Assembly (NCBI GenBank): GCA_002715465.1
Contig: PAYY01000013.1
Span: forward strand, 49,860 to 113,859
Origin: Fidelibacterota bacterium
Lineage (GTDB): Bacteria > Marinisomatota > Marinisomatia > Marinisomatales > S15-B10
Length of the DNA: 64,000 bases
Direction of reading: 5' to 3'
In this document: one piece after another, positions 54,128-63,542 of the stretch
How positions within the stretch are numbered: the stretch's first letter is position 1
Layout: each line of letters begins with the position of its first letter
Notes under the pieces: generated by a model
What the model saw: only the letters and a program-made list of their open reading frames with translations
What the model was told of the DNA's origin: nothing
The model's database searches: none
Made by a program: the position numbers and the translations under genes

Positions 54128-55357
54128 ATGCACCGCTCTATCAACACGATTATATTGTTGACTTTCCTTCTTCTTTTTTCTTGCGAAAGTGACACATTTA
54201 TTGCCAATCTTGAAAGTACTAAAATACAAACTCAAGAATCTACTTCTACAAAATTTAGTTTTAAAACCTATCAAACTCCTCCGAATGTTGGAAGCCTTCC
54301 ATTTATTTATACTGGCAATCAAGATGGATATGAAGCTTCTAAGACTTTAATAGAATTTGAATCTCATGAAATTCTTCGTTGGGCTAGTTTTGAAGTAGAT
54401 AGTGGCCATTTCCAATTTACTTTAGATACTAATTTTATTATAGATAGTGATATAGAAAATTCATTTACTTTGGGATATTTTAGAAGGGACTCAAATTATT
54501 CTGAATCTGGATCAAATTATTCTAATGTTGGATGGATTAATTCTGATTATCCAAAGCTGACTTCTAGGTTAGTTACTGACACTACTGGATTGAGGAATCT
54601 TTTGTTTCTTGCTGACTCTATGACTGTACAGACTCTAGCTGACACAACAGATGGTAATTGGTTATATATTCTTGAGTCATCTCAAAATGCAAAAAGCATG
54701 TTGAAAATTTATTCATCTAATAGTCCAGTTAATAAACCAATTTTCCGAACTTTTATGCATTCAGATACATCAAGTTCAGATACATCAAGTTCGTTGGATT
54801 CAACCCGAATATTTGAAAGTCTTTCAGATGTAACTCTTTTTGTCCCTCCAAAACTGTCTTCTGATGCATTTGATTCAAGTTTTAGTTATGTGGGTATTGC
54901 ATCAGGGTTTGTGACTATTTTAAAACCAGACTTATCTATGCTTGACATTCCTAAAGAAGCTTCTATTGCTAGAGCTAAATTAATATTACAAATTGATTCC
55001 GAGCGAAGTAATCAATCAAGTCTTGATTCTCTTTTTTTCCAAGCTTATGCCATGGAAGATACTATTTTAGATTGGAACTGGGGTGAAATTCTTGATGAAG
55101 ATTCATATGCGCATCACACTGGAACTATAGCACGTTCATTATCTTCATCACCAAAAGGATTAACACTTAAACTTGATGTAACAGAAATATTGCAATCGAT
55201 AATTAGTGCGAGGGAGACGGATGAAAAACTTATTTCTGATTTAGGTCTAAAGTTAAAGATTTTAAGTTCAAAGTCAATTTTTGATTTTATTGCTATAAAA
55301 CAGGATAGTGTCGGTTTTGATCAGCCAAAATTGGAGGTTTTATTTGAAATTCCGTAA
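54128..55357 (+). CDS. Lipoprotein of unknown function
   Basis: 409 residues. The signal peptide ends in LLFSC (Cys near residue 19), so it is likely an outer-membrane lipoprotein. The rest is Ser/Asp/Thr-rich with beta-strand character; I assign no family. Residues about 212-222 are a duplicated SDTSS unit from a DNA-level tandem repeat. It overlaps the next gene's TTG start by 14 bases, mirroring the other lipoprotein-plus-barrel pair near 18.2-22.5 kb. No catalytic motif is apparent. Confidence 0.72.
   Translation: MHRSINTIILLTFLLLFSCESDTFIANLESTKIQTQESTSTKFSFKTYQTPPNVGSLPFIYTGNQDGYEASKTLIEFESHEILRWASFEVDSGHFQFTLDTNFIIDSDIENSFTLGYFRRDSNYSESGSNYSNVGWINSDYPKLTSRLVTDTTGLRNLLFLADSMTVQTLADTTDGNWLYILESSQNAKSMLKIYSSNSPVNKPIFRTFMHSDTSSSDTSSSLDSTRIFESLSDVTLFVPPKLSSDAFDSSFSYVGIASGFVTILKPDLSMLDIPKEASIARAKLILQIDSERSNQSSLDSLFFQAYAMEDTILDWNWGEILDEDSYAHHTGTIARSLSSSPKGLTLKLDVTEILQSIISARETDEKLISDLGLKLKILSSKSIFDFIAIKQDSVGFDQPKLEVLFEIP
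54761..54790 (+). repeat. Two perfect tandem copies of a 15-bp unit (TCAGATACATCAAGT)
   Basis: Exact 15-base direct duplication inside the lipoprotein gene, encoding two SDTSS units, followed by TCG. Its in-frame length means slippage would change the protein by five residues without a frameshift, as seen in length-variable surface proteins. Only two copies are present. Confidence 0.9.
55333..55337 (+). promoter_or_regulatory. Strong ribosome-binding site GGAGG deciding a TTG start
   Basis: GGAGG lies 6 bases upstream of TTG at 55344 and inside the end of the upstream lipoprotein gene. It selects TTG as the start of the barrel protein over an in-frame start at 55308, and places the signal peptide at the N-terminus as expected. 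Confidence 0.65.
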
Positions 55358-56537
55358 CTCTGTTTTGCTTGTATTGATTACTATCGCAAAATCTCAATCT
55401 CCTTATAATGCTATTGGTCATGGCATAATAATGGATGTACCTGATGCAGCTAGTGTTGGTATTTCAAGTAGTGGTTTGCTGCCATCGCTTAATAATAGTT
55501 TTTCACCATCTAATCCTACGACATGGACTGATCTTTCATTTACTTATTTAACAGGCCATTATAATAACCAAAATATTGCAACGGATGCTTATAAATCAAT
55601 TTTTGGAACATTGTCTAATGCTACATTTATACTCCCGATAAGAGGAAAATACGCATTTGGCATGGGTATTACACCGATATCTAGGAAGACCTTTAATATA
55701 GCTGGAGATACTACTAGCATAGTTTTTTCAGGTGATACTTTGAATGTTTCAAAACAATTAAATGGTACTGGTGGAATAAGTAGTATGTTTTTTAGTGGTG
55801 CGAGTAATTTTGTAAATAACCATACAATTGGTATGAGAATGGATTTTTTATTTGGCATTTATGATGAGCTAAATGTTAGCAATATTGATTTCAGATCATC
55901 TAATTATGCGCGTAGATTTCGCTATAAGGGGACGTATTTTTCTGCATATTATCGCTTTTTAAGTGATCCAAAAAATCATCATTTCTCTTTATTTTCTAGT
56001 TTGCAATTTCCAGTAGGATATCATTACATAACTAGAACTGATTTTTTTGAATTTTTAGACCCTATTTCACGTCCAAAAACAGATTTTCTTCTTCCAATTA
56101 ATATAAGTTTTGGAGGTAATTATAAATTACTTTCATCTTTATATGCATCAGCAGAGATTCTTATGCGTTCATTTAACTCTAAATTCAATAATGATATTAA
56201 TTCTATCTATGGTGAAATTGGTAAAGCTAACCGGATTAGTTTAGGGTTAACAAAAGAAAAAGTTATTGGATCAAGAGAATTTTTCGATTTATTCCACTAC
56301 CGGGTTGGTTTTTTCAGAAGATCACATTACATTCGCGGACTCCAGAGCGATCTGACAGAGTTGGGGTTTTCTTTAGGCTTAGGTATACCCTTTGGCTTAA
56401 CACAAAATCAATTAGATTTTGGACTTAGGATTTCAAAAAGAGAAGGTTTTCTATCGAAATCAACTGAAACAATTACCCACATTTCCGTTGGTTTGACTGT
56501 TGGTGATTTGTGGCTGATAAAAGGAAAGAGGAGATAA
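55344..56537 (+). CDS. Outer-membrane beta-barrel-like protein paired with a lipoprotein
   Basis: 397 residues from TTG 55344. A signal peptide (cleavage near AKSQS, about residue 16) is followed by a PorV/DUF5723-like N-terminal segment (NAIGHGIIMDVPDAASVGISSSG) and long stretches of alternating polar/hydrophobic strands (FGMGITPI, FYRFLSDP-like, GFSLGLGIPFGL). No enzyme motif is seen. Its start lies inside the end of the lipoprotein gene. It precedes a TPR lipoprotein by one base, so a three-gene surface unit is likely. The product could be a pore or an adaptor. Confidence 0.7.
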   Translation: MKFRNSVLLVLITIAKSQSPYNAIGHGIIMDVPDAASVGISSSGLLPSLNNSFSPSNPTTWTDLSFTYLTGHYNNQNIATDAYKSIFGTLSNATFILPIRGKYAFGMGITPISRKTFNIAGDTTSIVFSGDTLNVSKQLNGTGGISSMFFSGASNFVNNHTIGMRMDFLFGIYDELNVSNIDFRSSNYARRFRYKGTYFSAYYRFLSDPKNHHFSLFSSLQFPVGYHYITRTDFFEFLDPISRPKTDFLLPINISFGGNYKLLSSLYASAEILMRSFNSKFNNDINSIYGEIGKANRISLGLTKEKVIGSREFFDLFHYRVGFFRRSHYIRGLQSDLTELGFSLGLGIPFGLTQNQLDFGLRISKREGFLSKSTETITHISVGLTVGDLWLIKGKRR

Positions 56538-56538
56538 A

Positions 56539-57828
56539 ATGAGTTTTGATGAAGAAAAGTTTAAATTTGATAAAAAACTAATTAAATTTTTTTTAATTAT
56601 AACGTTAGTTTTTCAAGGTTGTTCGCCACCACCAGCGATTGAAGAAGAAACTGCTCCAGAGCCAGTGAGTGAACGACAATGTCTTAGGCTCCTTAGTAGC
56701 GCAGCTGAATACTATAAAAATAAAGATTGGTCTTCAACTTCTAGGGTTTACGGTGATTTAGTTGATTTAGGTTGTGATAAAGGCAGTGAAGAAGAAGTCT
56801 TCCAATATTGGGCTATAGCTTTTGAATTTATGGGGAAATTTGATAGTTCTGAGTATGTGCTTCTCCAAGGACTTAAGCGACTTCCAGATAACATAAACCT
56901 CAGTAAACGACTAGCTTATGCATATAAGCGACTAGGGAATACCGAAAAAGAAATTTTTGAATATGAGAAGCTTACTGATCTTATTCCCGATGATATAGAA
57001 CCTTTAAACAGATTAAATGAACTTTATAGCGAAGTTGGTCGCTATGATGATCAAATTTTTATTTTGCAGAAGGTTCTTGAAATTGACCCTAACAATAAAA
57101 ATGCTCAAGGAGATCTTGCTCAAGCATATGAAGCTACGGGACGTGACCCTATAGATATTTATCGTCGAAGATTTCAAGATAACCCTTCTAATTATTCATT
57201 TGGCATAGACTTGTCAGATCAATTAATGATTGCTGGAGCAGAAGAAGAAGCTATTGATGTACTTGATCGTTTACGTAGCAGTATTCAAGGAGGTAGCTCG
57301 GTTTCTAATAAACTAATACTAAAAAAATTAGCTCTAGCTTATTCAGAAGTTGATAATCTAAAAGCTGCTTCTGATGCATATGAGGAACTTTTTAATCTTG
57401 ACCGCCGTGATTTCAAGACTGCTTTGGAGATTGTTAAGGTAAATATTTCACTATCAGATTATGCCAAAGCAATGAAATGGGCTCAAGAAGCTAACAGGAC
57501 TGCTCCTGAAAATGGAGAAACTTCAGGTGCAAAGGGAAACGTCTACTATGCGGCTTTTCAAGATTGCAGAAATAATTTTCCTACAAATGATGATAAAATA
57601 ATTGCTGCTCTTGCATACAAATACTTTAAAGAAGCTGAAAATAAAGGTTTTAATCGACATAAACGTGATAGGATTTACTTAGAAAATAATCGCGATGACC
57701 TAGTATTTGGTAAAACAGATTGGTTTATGTTGGATGAAGATGTAAAGCGCCGAGGCTCTATCTCTCCAAAAGGTAATTGCTATAAATGGGCCACAGAATC
57801 AATAAAGAAAGATCCTAGTTGGCGTTAA
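56539..57828 (+). CDS. TPR-repeat lipoprotein
   Basis: 429 residues. A hydrophobic segment ends in the lipobox FQGC (Cys near residue 28), after an unusually long polar N-terminus of about 15 residues. Several tetratricopeptide repeats follow (about 55-320: YYKNKDWSSTSRVYGDLVDL, RLAYAYKRLGNTEKEIFEYEKL, PLNRLNELYSEVGRYDDQIFILQKVLEIDPNN). TPR proteins are scaffolds; no enzyme domain is seen. A clear ribosome-binding site (GAGGAG) lies about 7 bases before the ATG. It is immediately downstream of the barrel gene and might act as its periplasmic partner. Confidence 0.82.
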   Translation: MSFDEEKFKFDKKLIKFFLIITLVFQGCSPPPAIEEETAPEPVSERQCLRLLSSAAEYYKNKDWSSTSRVYGDLVDLGCDKGSEEEVFQYWAIAFEFMGKFDSSEYVLLQGLKRLPDNINLSKRLAYAYKRLGNTEKEIFEYEKLTDLIPDDIEPLNRLNELYSEVGRYDDQIFILQKVLEIDPNNKNAQGDLAQAYEATGRDPIDIYRRRFQDNPSNYSFGIDLSDQLMIAGAEEEAIDVLDRLRSSIQGGSSVSNKLILKKLALAYSEVDNLKAASDAYEELFNLDRRDFKTALEIVKVNISLSDYAKAMKWAQEANRTAPENGETSGAKGNVYYAAFQDCRNNFPTNDDKIIAALAYKYFKEAENKGFNRHKRDRIYLENNRDDLVFGKTDWFMLDEDVKRRGSISPKGNCYKWATESIKKDPSWR

Positions 57829-57936
57829 ACAATATTTGGATATATATATAATACCTAGTGTTAATTTTATAGGTTGCCGTTGAATTTGGTTGCTTAAAAT
57901 TTTTGTACTTCAATTAAATTGAGAGAGAATTTTTCT

Positions 57937-59268
57937 ATGAAAATTAAATCAATGTTTAGTAATAATTTGCAGAATTTAGACCCTCAAGTTTTTTCAACTT
58001 TAAATAATGAATTATACCGACAAATTGATACTCTAGAACTTATTGCATCAGAGAACTTTGTTAGTGAATCTGTTCTAGAAGTAACTGGTGGTGTTATGAC
58101 AAATAAATATGCTGAGGGTTATCCAGGGAAACGGTATTATGGTGGGTGTGAATGGGTAGATGAAGCAGAAAATATTGCTAGAGATCGTGCAAAGTCACTT
58201 TTTTTAGCAGATTACGTTAATGTCCAACCTCATTCGGGTTCACAAGCAAACATGGCGGTATTTTTTACTTTCCTTAAACCAGGAGATACCATTATGGGTT
58301 TGGATCTTGCTCATGGAGGTCATTTAACTCACGGAAGTGCAGTTAATTTTTCAGGAAAATTATTTAATATTATATCCTATCAAGTAGAAAGAGATACTGG
58401 ACGTGTTGATTTTAATAAAATTTCAGATTTGGCCATTAAAAAAAAACCTAAACTTATAATATGTGGTGGTAGTGCATTGCCAAGGTTTATAGAATTTGAG
58501 TCTTATAGGACTATTGCTGATAAAGTAGGTGCTTTTCTTTTAGCCGACATTGCCCATCCTTCTGGCCTGGTTGCTTCTGGTATTCATCCCACTCCATGGC
58601 CACACTGTCATATTGTTACGTCAACTACCCATAAAACTCTTAGAGGACCTAGAGGTGGATTAATATTGATGGGTGAAGATTTTGAAAATCCTTGGGGAGT
58701 TACAGCTCCGAAAACAGGTAGAACAAAAAATCTTTCAGAACTAATTGATTCAAATCTAATGCCTGGTATTCAAGGCGGACCTTTAATGCATATTATTGCG
58801 GCAAAAGCCGTTGCTTTTGGTGAAGCACTTAAACCTGAGTTTAAAACTTATTGTGAACAAGTTGTCCTCAATGCAAAAACTATGGCGGACTTGTTCATTC
58901 AAAAAGATTATAATCTAATTTCTCATGGTACTGATACTCATGTATTATTAATTGATCTAACCAATAAAGGCATATCAGGAAAAAAGGCTGAAAATATACT
59001 TGAAATCGCTGGAATTGCTGTAAATAAAAATATGGTTCCATATGATGAACGAAGTCCTATGATAACTAGTGGTATTCGGATTGGAACTCCCGCAATTACA
59101 ACAAGAGGTATGGGAAAGGAAGAGATGTATAATATTGTTGAGAATATTGATAGAGTAATTCAATCTCCTGATGATAAATCAATTGCATCAAGTGTTCGCG
59201 AAGAAATAAAAGAAATGTGTAAAAGGTTTCCCGTTTATCCTGGGTTAGTTGATGAAAAAGACAATTAA
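57937..59268 (+). CDS. glyA: Serine hydroxymethyltransferase
   Basis: PLP enzyme converting serine and tetrahydrofolate to glycine and methylene-THF. The PLP lysine is Lys233 ([14 protein letters not shown]), with [27 protein letters not shown] and the Asp in [10 protein letters not shown]. At 443 residues it has normal length. GAGAGAGA (57920-57927) supports the ATG at 57937; a TTG at 57919 would add six residues. Its end overlaps the TatT gene. One-carbon supply links loosely to the metK-ahcY SAM cycle elsewhere in the window. Confidence 0.96.
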   Translation: MKIKSMFSNNLQNLDPQVFSTLNNELYRQIDTLELIASENFVSESVLEVTGGVMTNKYAEGYPGKRYYGGCEWVDEAENIARDRAKSLFLADYVNVQPHSGSQANMAVFFTFLKPGDTIMGLDLAHGGHLTHGSAVNFSGKLFNIISYQVERDTGRVDFNKISDLAIKKKPKLIICGGSALPRFIEFESYRTIADKVGAFLLADIAHPSGLVASGIHPTPWPHCHIVTSTTHKTLRGPRGGLILMGEDFENPWGVTAPKTGRTKNLSELIDSNLMPGIQGGPLMHIIAAKAVAFGEALKPEFKTYCEQVVLNAKTMADLFIQKDYNLISHGTDTHVLLIDLTNKGISGKKAENILEIAGIAVNKNMVPYDERSPMITSGIRIGTPAITTRGMGKEEMYNIVENIDRVIQSPDDKSIASSVREEIKEMCKRFPVYPGLVDEKDN

Positions 59269-60163
59269 TTTTCTACCTTTAATTTTTTGTTCGGTGTTTT
59301 TTTCAAGCTGTTCTTTGGACAAGTTAATTATGGGTAATATGCTTAGTTCAGCTGGTGATGGTATTTCTAGTATTTATTTGTCAGAAGATGACCCTGAACT
59401 TGTCCGAGAGTCTCTTCCAACTAATATGAAACTTATTGAACTTCTAATTAATCAGTCTCCAAATAATCAGCAACTTTTAACAGCAGCATGTCAAGTTTTT
59501 ACAGTTTATGCTTATTCATTTCTTCTCCGAGATGCAGAAATTGCTATGGATGAAGATTTTTCAACAGCAAGAAAATTATATTCAAGAAGTAGGAATCTTC
59601 TAAAACGTGCAAGAGATTATGGTTTAAAAGCTTTAGAAGTCTCTCATCCTGGATTTAAAGAATCTTATAATGATAATCCTAAAAACACTCTAATGAAAAC
59701 TAATGATAAGGACATTCCAAGTTTGTACTGGACAGCAGCAGCTTGGGGACTCTATATTTCAGTTTCTAAAGATAATCCTTCCGCAATAATTGAACTCCCT
59801 AACATTGGATTCTTCCTAGAAAGAGCTCTTGAATTAGATGAGGATTATGAAAGAGGTGCTATTCATGATTTGATGTTTACTTATACACTAAGTCGTCCAG
59901 ATGGAGGAAGTTCGGCTATAGTAGTAGCAAAAGAACATTATAATCGTGCTATTGATTTGTCAGAGGGTAGTCGTGCATCTCTTTATGTATCTTATGCTGA
60001 GTCAATTTCAATACCGAATCAGAATAAACAAGAATTTTTGCATTTACTGGATCAAGCTATTGGGGTGGATATTAATAAATTTCCAGATCAGAGGTTGGCT
60101 AATATTCTTGCTCAAGAACGAGCAAATTGGCTCAAAACTCGATTAGATGAATTGTTTTTCTAG
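59252..60163 (+). CDS. tatT: TRAP-associated TPR lipoprotein (TatT family)
   Basis: 303 residues. The signal peptide ends in the lipobox FSSC (near residue 20). The helical body (TPR-like, [58 protein letters not shown]) matches the TatT family, described in Treponema as a trimeric partner of a TRAP substrate-binding protein. The next gene is a fused TRAP permease, which agrees. The ATG at 59252 follows a TTG by one codon, and the gene overlaps glyA by 17 bases. Confidence 0.85.
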   Translation: MKKTINFLPLIFCSVFFSSCSLDKLIMGNMLSSAGDGISSIYLSEDDPELVRESLPTNMKLIELLINQSPNNQQLLTAACQVFTVYAYSFLLRDAEIAMDEDFSTARKLYSRSRNLLKRARDYGLKALEVSHPGFKESYNDNPKNTLMKTNDKDIPSLYWTAAAWGLYISVSKDNPSAIIELPNIGFFLERALELDEDYERGAIHDLMFTYTLSRPDGGSSAIVVAKEHYNRAIDLSEGSRASLYVSYAESISIPNQNKQEFLHLLDQAIGVDINKFPDQRLANILAQERANWLKTRLDELFF

Positions 60164-60223
60164 TACATTTATTTTGATTTTATGAGAATTTTTGTTTATT
60201 AGCTTACTTACAATAGATCTAAA

Positions 60224-62041
60224 GTGAATATTATTCAAAAACTAATACATATTGGGAATAAATTAATTGTTCGCTCAGAAAATGGTATAGCTATTTTAGT
60301 TCTTCTTAGCATGGCATCATTCCCACTATTTGAAGCCATAGGACGAATTTTTAATTTTCAAGGAATTCCTGGTTCTTCTGTAATTGTTCAGCACTTAACG
60401 TTATGGATTGGTTTCTTAGGTGCAATTATCGCAGCAAGAGAGAACCGTCTTCTATCCTTAACTCAACCCGTTGAGATACAAATTAATAAAACAAAGGATT
60501 CCAAATTCTGGTTTGCACAATCTATGGCATTTATTATTTGTATGATTCTTGCTTATGCAAGTTTCCTTTTAGTAAAAACTGAATCTGAATATCCAAGAGA
60601 TTTAATTCCTGGAATTTCTGTGTGGCTTGTCCAAGTTATAATGCCTATCGGCTTCTTTTTTATTGGTCTGGAAATATTTAGAAAAAATTGGCGTGAACGA
60701 ATTTTTCAAATCATTTTATTATTATTATTTGTTTTAATTATGACTTTTGGTTTCAGTGAAAATTTTCAAGTCCCCATAATTTTATGGATAGGGATAATTG
60801 CCTTAGTACTAGCTTTAATATTAGGTGCCCCTATTTTTATTGGTCTTGGAGGTCTTGCTGTACTTCTTTTTTGGTATGATCAAGTTCCTATCGCAGCGGT
60901 TCCAGCAGAAATGTATAGAATTGTAGTATCACCTACATTACCAACAATTCCTCTGTTCACGCTAGCGGGTTATATACTTGCCCAAGGAGGTGCTTCAAAA
61001 AGATTAATTCTAGTGTTTCAAAATTGGTTTGGGTGGATTCCAGGTGGTACACCAGTTATGGTAACATTGCTTTGTGGATTTTTCACGACTTTAACAGGTG
61101 GTTCTGGTGTTACTATTCTTGCTCTTGGTGGTTTGTTGTTACCGATGCTATTATCCGAAAAATATCCCACACAGTTTTCTATTGGACTTATTACTGTTTC
61201 GGGCTCTCTTGGTCTACTTTTCCCTCCAAGTCTTCCAGCGATTATTTACGGTGTAACAGCCGGTGTTCCAATTAATAAGATATTTTTAGCTGGTATTATT
61301 CCAGGACTTTTAATTGTAATTATGGTTGCTGGCTGGGGGGTTCGCCAGGGATATATTTCCAAGGTTGCTCGTCGAAGTTTTCTACCTAAGGAAGCTATAG
61401 ATTCTTTTCTAAAAGCAAAATGGGAGGTTTTTTTACCAGCTTTTATACTTATTGGTATTTTTGGTGGATTTACTACACTTGTTGAGGTTGCTTCTTTCAC
61501 AGTAATATATGTTTTAATTGTTGAAATTTTTGTATACAAGGATTTAAAATTAAAAGAAATTCCAAAAGTAATAATTGATTGTGCCTCTCTTGTAGGTGGT
61601 GTTTTAATTATTCTTGGGGTAGCTATGGGATTTACTAGTTATTTAGTAGATGCTCAGATACCTCTTCATGCTTTAGACTGGGTCAGAGAAAATATAGAGA
61701 GTAAATATGTTTTTCTATTTGCTCTAAATATTCTTTTGTTGATTGTAGGCTGTTTAATGGATATTTTTTCAGCGATAATTGTTATAGTCCCACTTATTAA
61801 ACCAATGGGTGCTCATTTTGGTATAGATCCTGTTCATTTAGCCGTAATATTTATAGCTAATTTGGAACTTGGTTATCTAACACCACCAGTTGGCATGAAT
61901 CTTTTTCTATCTGCATATCGATTTAATAAATCAATGCCACAAGTTTACAAAGCTACCTTACCTTTTTTTATAATATTGTTAATTGCTGTATTAATAATTA
62001 CCTATGTTCCAGCTTTTTCACTTATTTTATTTAATAATTAG
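60224..62041 (+). CDS. TRAP transporter permease, fused DctQ-DctM
   Basis: 605 residues. The small (DctQ) membrane subunit, residues 1 to about 175, has four hydrophobic segments. The large (DctM) subunit, about 185-605, has roughly twelve (PTLPTIPLFTLAGYILAQGG, GGSGVTILALGGLLLP, LGYLTPPVGMNLFL). TRAP systems use an ion gradient to import organic acids, sialic acid or taurine-like compounds with a periplasmic binding protein. The single-gene fusion is known, but no DctP/TAXI-type binding protein is visible next to it. GTG start; TatT lies upstream. Confidence 0.92.
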   Translation: MNIIQKLIHIGNKLIVRSENGIAILVLLSMASFPLFEAIGRIFNFQGIPGSSVIVQHLTLWIGFLGAIIAARENRLLSLTQPVEIQINKTKDSKFWFAQSMAFIICMILAYASFLLVKTESEYPRDLIPGISVWLVQVIMPIGFFFIGLEIFRKNWRERIFQIILLLLFVLIMTFGFSENFQVPIILWIGIIALVLALILGAPIFIGLGGLAVLLFWYDQVPIAAVPAEMYRIVVSPTLPTIPLFTLAGYILAQGGASKRLILVFQNWFGWIPGGTPVMVTLLCGFFTTLTGGSGVTILALGGLLLPMLLSEKYPTQFSIGLITVSGSLGLLFPPSLPAIIYGVTAGVPINKIFLAGIIPGLLIVIMVAGWGVRQGYISKVARRSFLPKEAIDSFLKAKWEVFLPAFILIGIFGGFTTLVEVASFTVIYVLIVEIFVYKDLKLKEIPKVIIDCASLVGGVLIILGVAMGFTSYLVDAQIPLHALDWVRENIESKYVFLFALNILLLIVGCLMDIFSAIIVIVPLIKPMGAHFGIDPVHLAVIFIANLELGYLTPPVGMNLFLSAYRFNKSMPQVYKATLPFFIILLIAVLIITYVPAFSLILFNN

Positions 62042-62140
62042 AGCATTTTGAGAAATATGTATACTTCAGGTATATTCAAGGATGAACCTATTAGTAAAAT
62101 TGATGGAACAGATTGAGCAAAAGAAAGTAAAAGAGATATT

Positions 62141-63487
62141 TTGAACTCGTTTATTAATTTTTTAAAATCAAGAATTATCTATATTAGTATAGTTTTCCTT
62201 TCAATATTTATTTCTCCAGCTATTGCTGGGAGTGAAGCAGGTGCACTATTTTTACTTATTTCTCCAGGTGCTAGGGCAGGAGGCATGGGTGAGGCGCAAG
62301 TAGCTGTTGCAAATGATGCTTATGCTAGTTATTGGAACCCAGCAGGGTTAGCTTTTCTTGAGGGGTCAGAAGCAGCTTTAATGCATGTAAATTGGCTTCC
62401 AAACCTTGTATCTGATATGTATTATGAATTTATTGCTTTTCGACATCATGTCCCTACTTTTGGAACTCTTGGCGGACATATAATATTTTTAAATCTAGGT
62501 GAACAGCAAAGAACGGATGAACAAGGTGAAAATCTTGGTACTTTCAGTAGTTTTATGTTCGCAGCTACTGGTTCATATGGTGCCTTTATTTCCCGTACAG
62601 CAGCGATAGGTTTAAATATTAAGATATTGCACCAAAAACTGGCGGAAATAGGTGCAGGTGCAGAAAAAGGAAAAGGAGTAACAACTGATTTCGCTTTTGA
62701 TATTGGCTATCTTCAAAAAGGTTTTTTATCCAATAGATTAGATATAGGAATGACTATTACTAATATAGGTCCTAAAATTGCATTTATAGATGAAGCACAA
62801 GCAGATCCTATGCCAACAAATTTTACCTTAGGTTTGAACTTTAGAGTTATTGATTCAGAACATAATAAGTTTAATATAGTTATGGATTTTGATAAAATGC
62901 TTGTTGCTTCTTACCCTGATATGGATTGGGATGAAGATGGACTTGTCGGAATGCATGACAAAAAAGGTAAGTATATAGGTCCTAGCGGTAGTTATAATTC
63001 TGAAGGGAATTTGGAAAAAGCGCACACAGATCCTATATATATTGGTATTTTTTCTTCATGGTTTGATGATTGGATTCTTGGTGGTGATATTGATCGTCCA
63101 GGTAAAAGCGGAGTCTCTGACGGAAAAATTGGAGGCTATACAAAAAATGAATCTGGTAAATTTGTACCAACAGAATCAGAATGGGGAAATCCTAATTATG
63201 GAAAATATAATGATGCCGGACAACTTGAACTTGGAACAGGTAAGAACCGTTCTATACAAAATGAATTGGATGAACTTGTTTTAAATCTTGGTGCTGAATA
63301 CTGGTATTCTCGTTATTTTGCTCTTCGATTAGGGTATTATTATGATAAAATGGGTAAAATTCAGAACCCTACTTTTGGTGTAGGATTAAGATTTGCTGGA
63401 TATGGTTTTGATGCTGGCTTTACTCTTGGAGAACCAGGTCACCCATTAACCAATACAATGCGGTTTTCACTCAACATTGAATTTTGA
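62141..63487 (+). CDS. PorV/UPF0164-like outer-membrane barrel protein
   Basis: 448 residues from TTG. A signal peptide (to about residue 30, ends PAIAG) is followed by ALFLLISPGARAGGMGEAQVA and YASYWNPAGLAFLEGS, the PorV/PorQ family N-terminus. Strand-rich segments (GLNIKILHQKLAEIGAGAEKG, TNFTLGLNFRVID, YFALRLGYYYDKMG) follow. A Ca-loop-like stretch DMDWDEDGLVG sits in a long loop near residue 260. PorV is the T9SS shuttle/lipid-A barrel; other relatives are fatty-acid channels. The T9SS-type sorting domain at 6.7-7.0 kb makes a T9SS role possible. Confidence 0.82.
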   Translation: MNSFINFLKSRIIYISIVFLSIFISPAIAGSEAGALFLLISPGARAGGMGEAQVAVANDAYASYWNPAGLAFLEGSEAALMHVNWLPNLVSDMYYEFIAFRHHVPTFGTLGGHIIFLNLGEQQRTDEQGENLGTFSSFMFAATGSYGAFISRTAAIGLNIKILHQKLAEIGAGAEKGKGVTTDFAFDIGYLQKGFLSNRLDIGMTITNIGPKIAFIDEAQADPMPTNFTLGLNFRVIDSEHNKFNIVMDFDKMLVASYPDMDWDEDGLVGMHDKKGKYIGPSGSYNSEGNLEKAHTDPIYIGIFSSWFDDWILGGDIDRPGKSGVSDGKIGGYTKNESGKFVPTESEWGNPNYGKYNDAGQLELGTGKNRSIQNELDELVLNLGAEYWYSRYFALRLGYYYDKMGKIQNPTFGVGLRFAGYGFDAGFTLGEPGHPLTNTMRFSLNIEF

Positions 63488-63506
63488 TTTTATAGGAATT
63501 TAATTT

Positions 63507-63535
63507 GAGATTCTCCGCCTTATAAAGGCATTCTC
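63507..63535 (+). other. Stem-loop between the PorV-like and M6-like genes
   Basis: GCCTT/AAGGC (63517-63521 and 63525-63529) form a 5-bp stem with a 3-base loop. GAGA (63507-63510) and TCTC (63532-63535) can extend it after an internal loop. It lies 8 bases before the next ATG and has no following T-run, so it might affect translation of the M6-like gene rather than terminate transcription. Confidence 0.3.
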
Positions 63536-63542
63536 TTAAATA

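Noticed and set aside
62057..62116. Short ORF of 19 codons between the TRAP permease and PorV-like genes
   Set aside because: No ribosome-binding site or recognisable sequence; too short to support.
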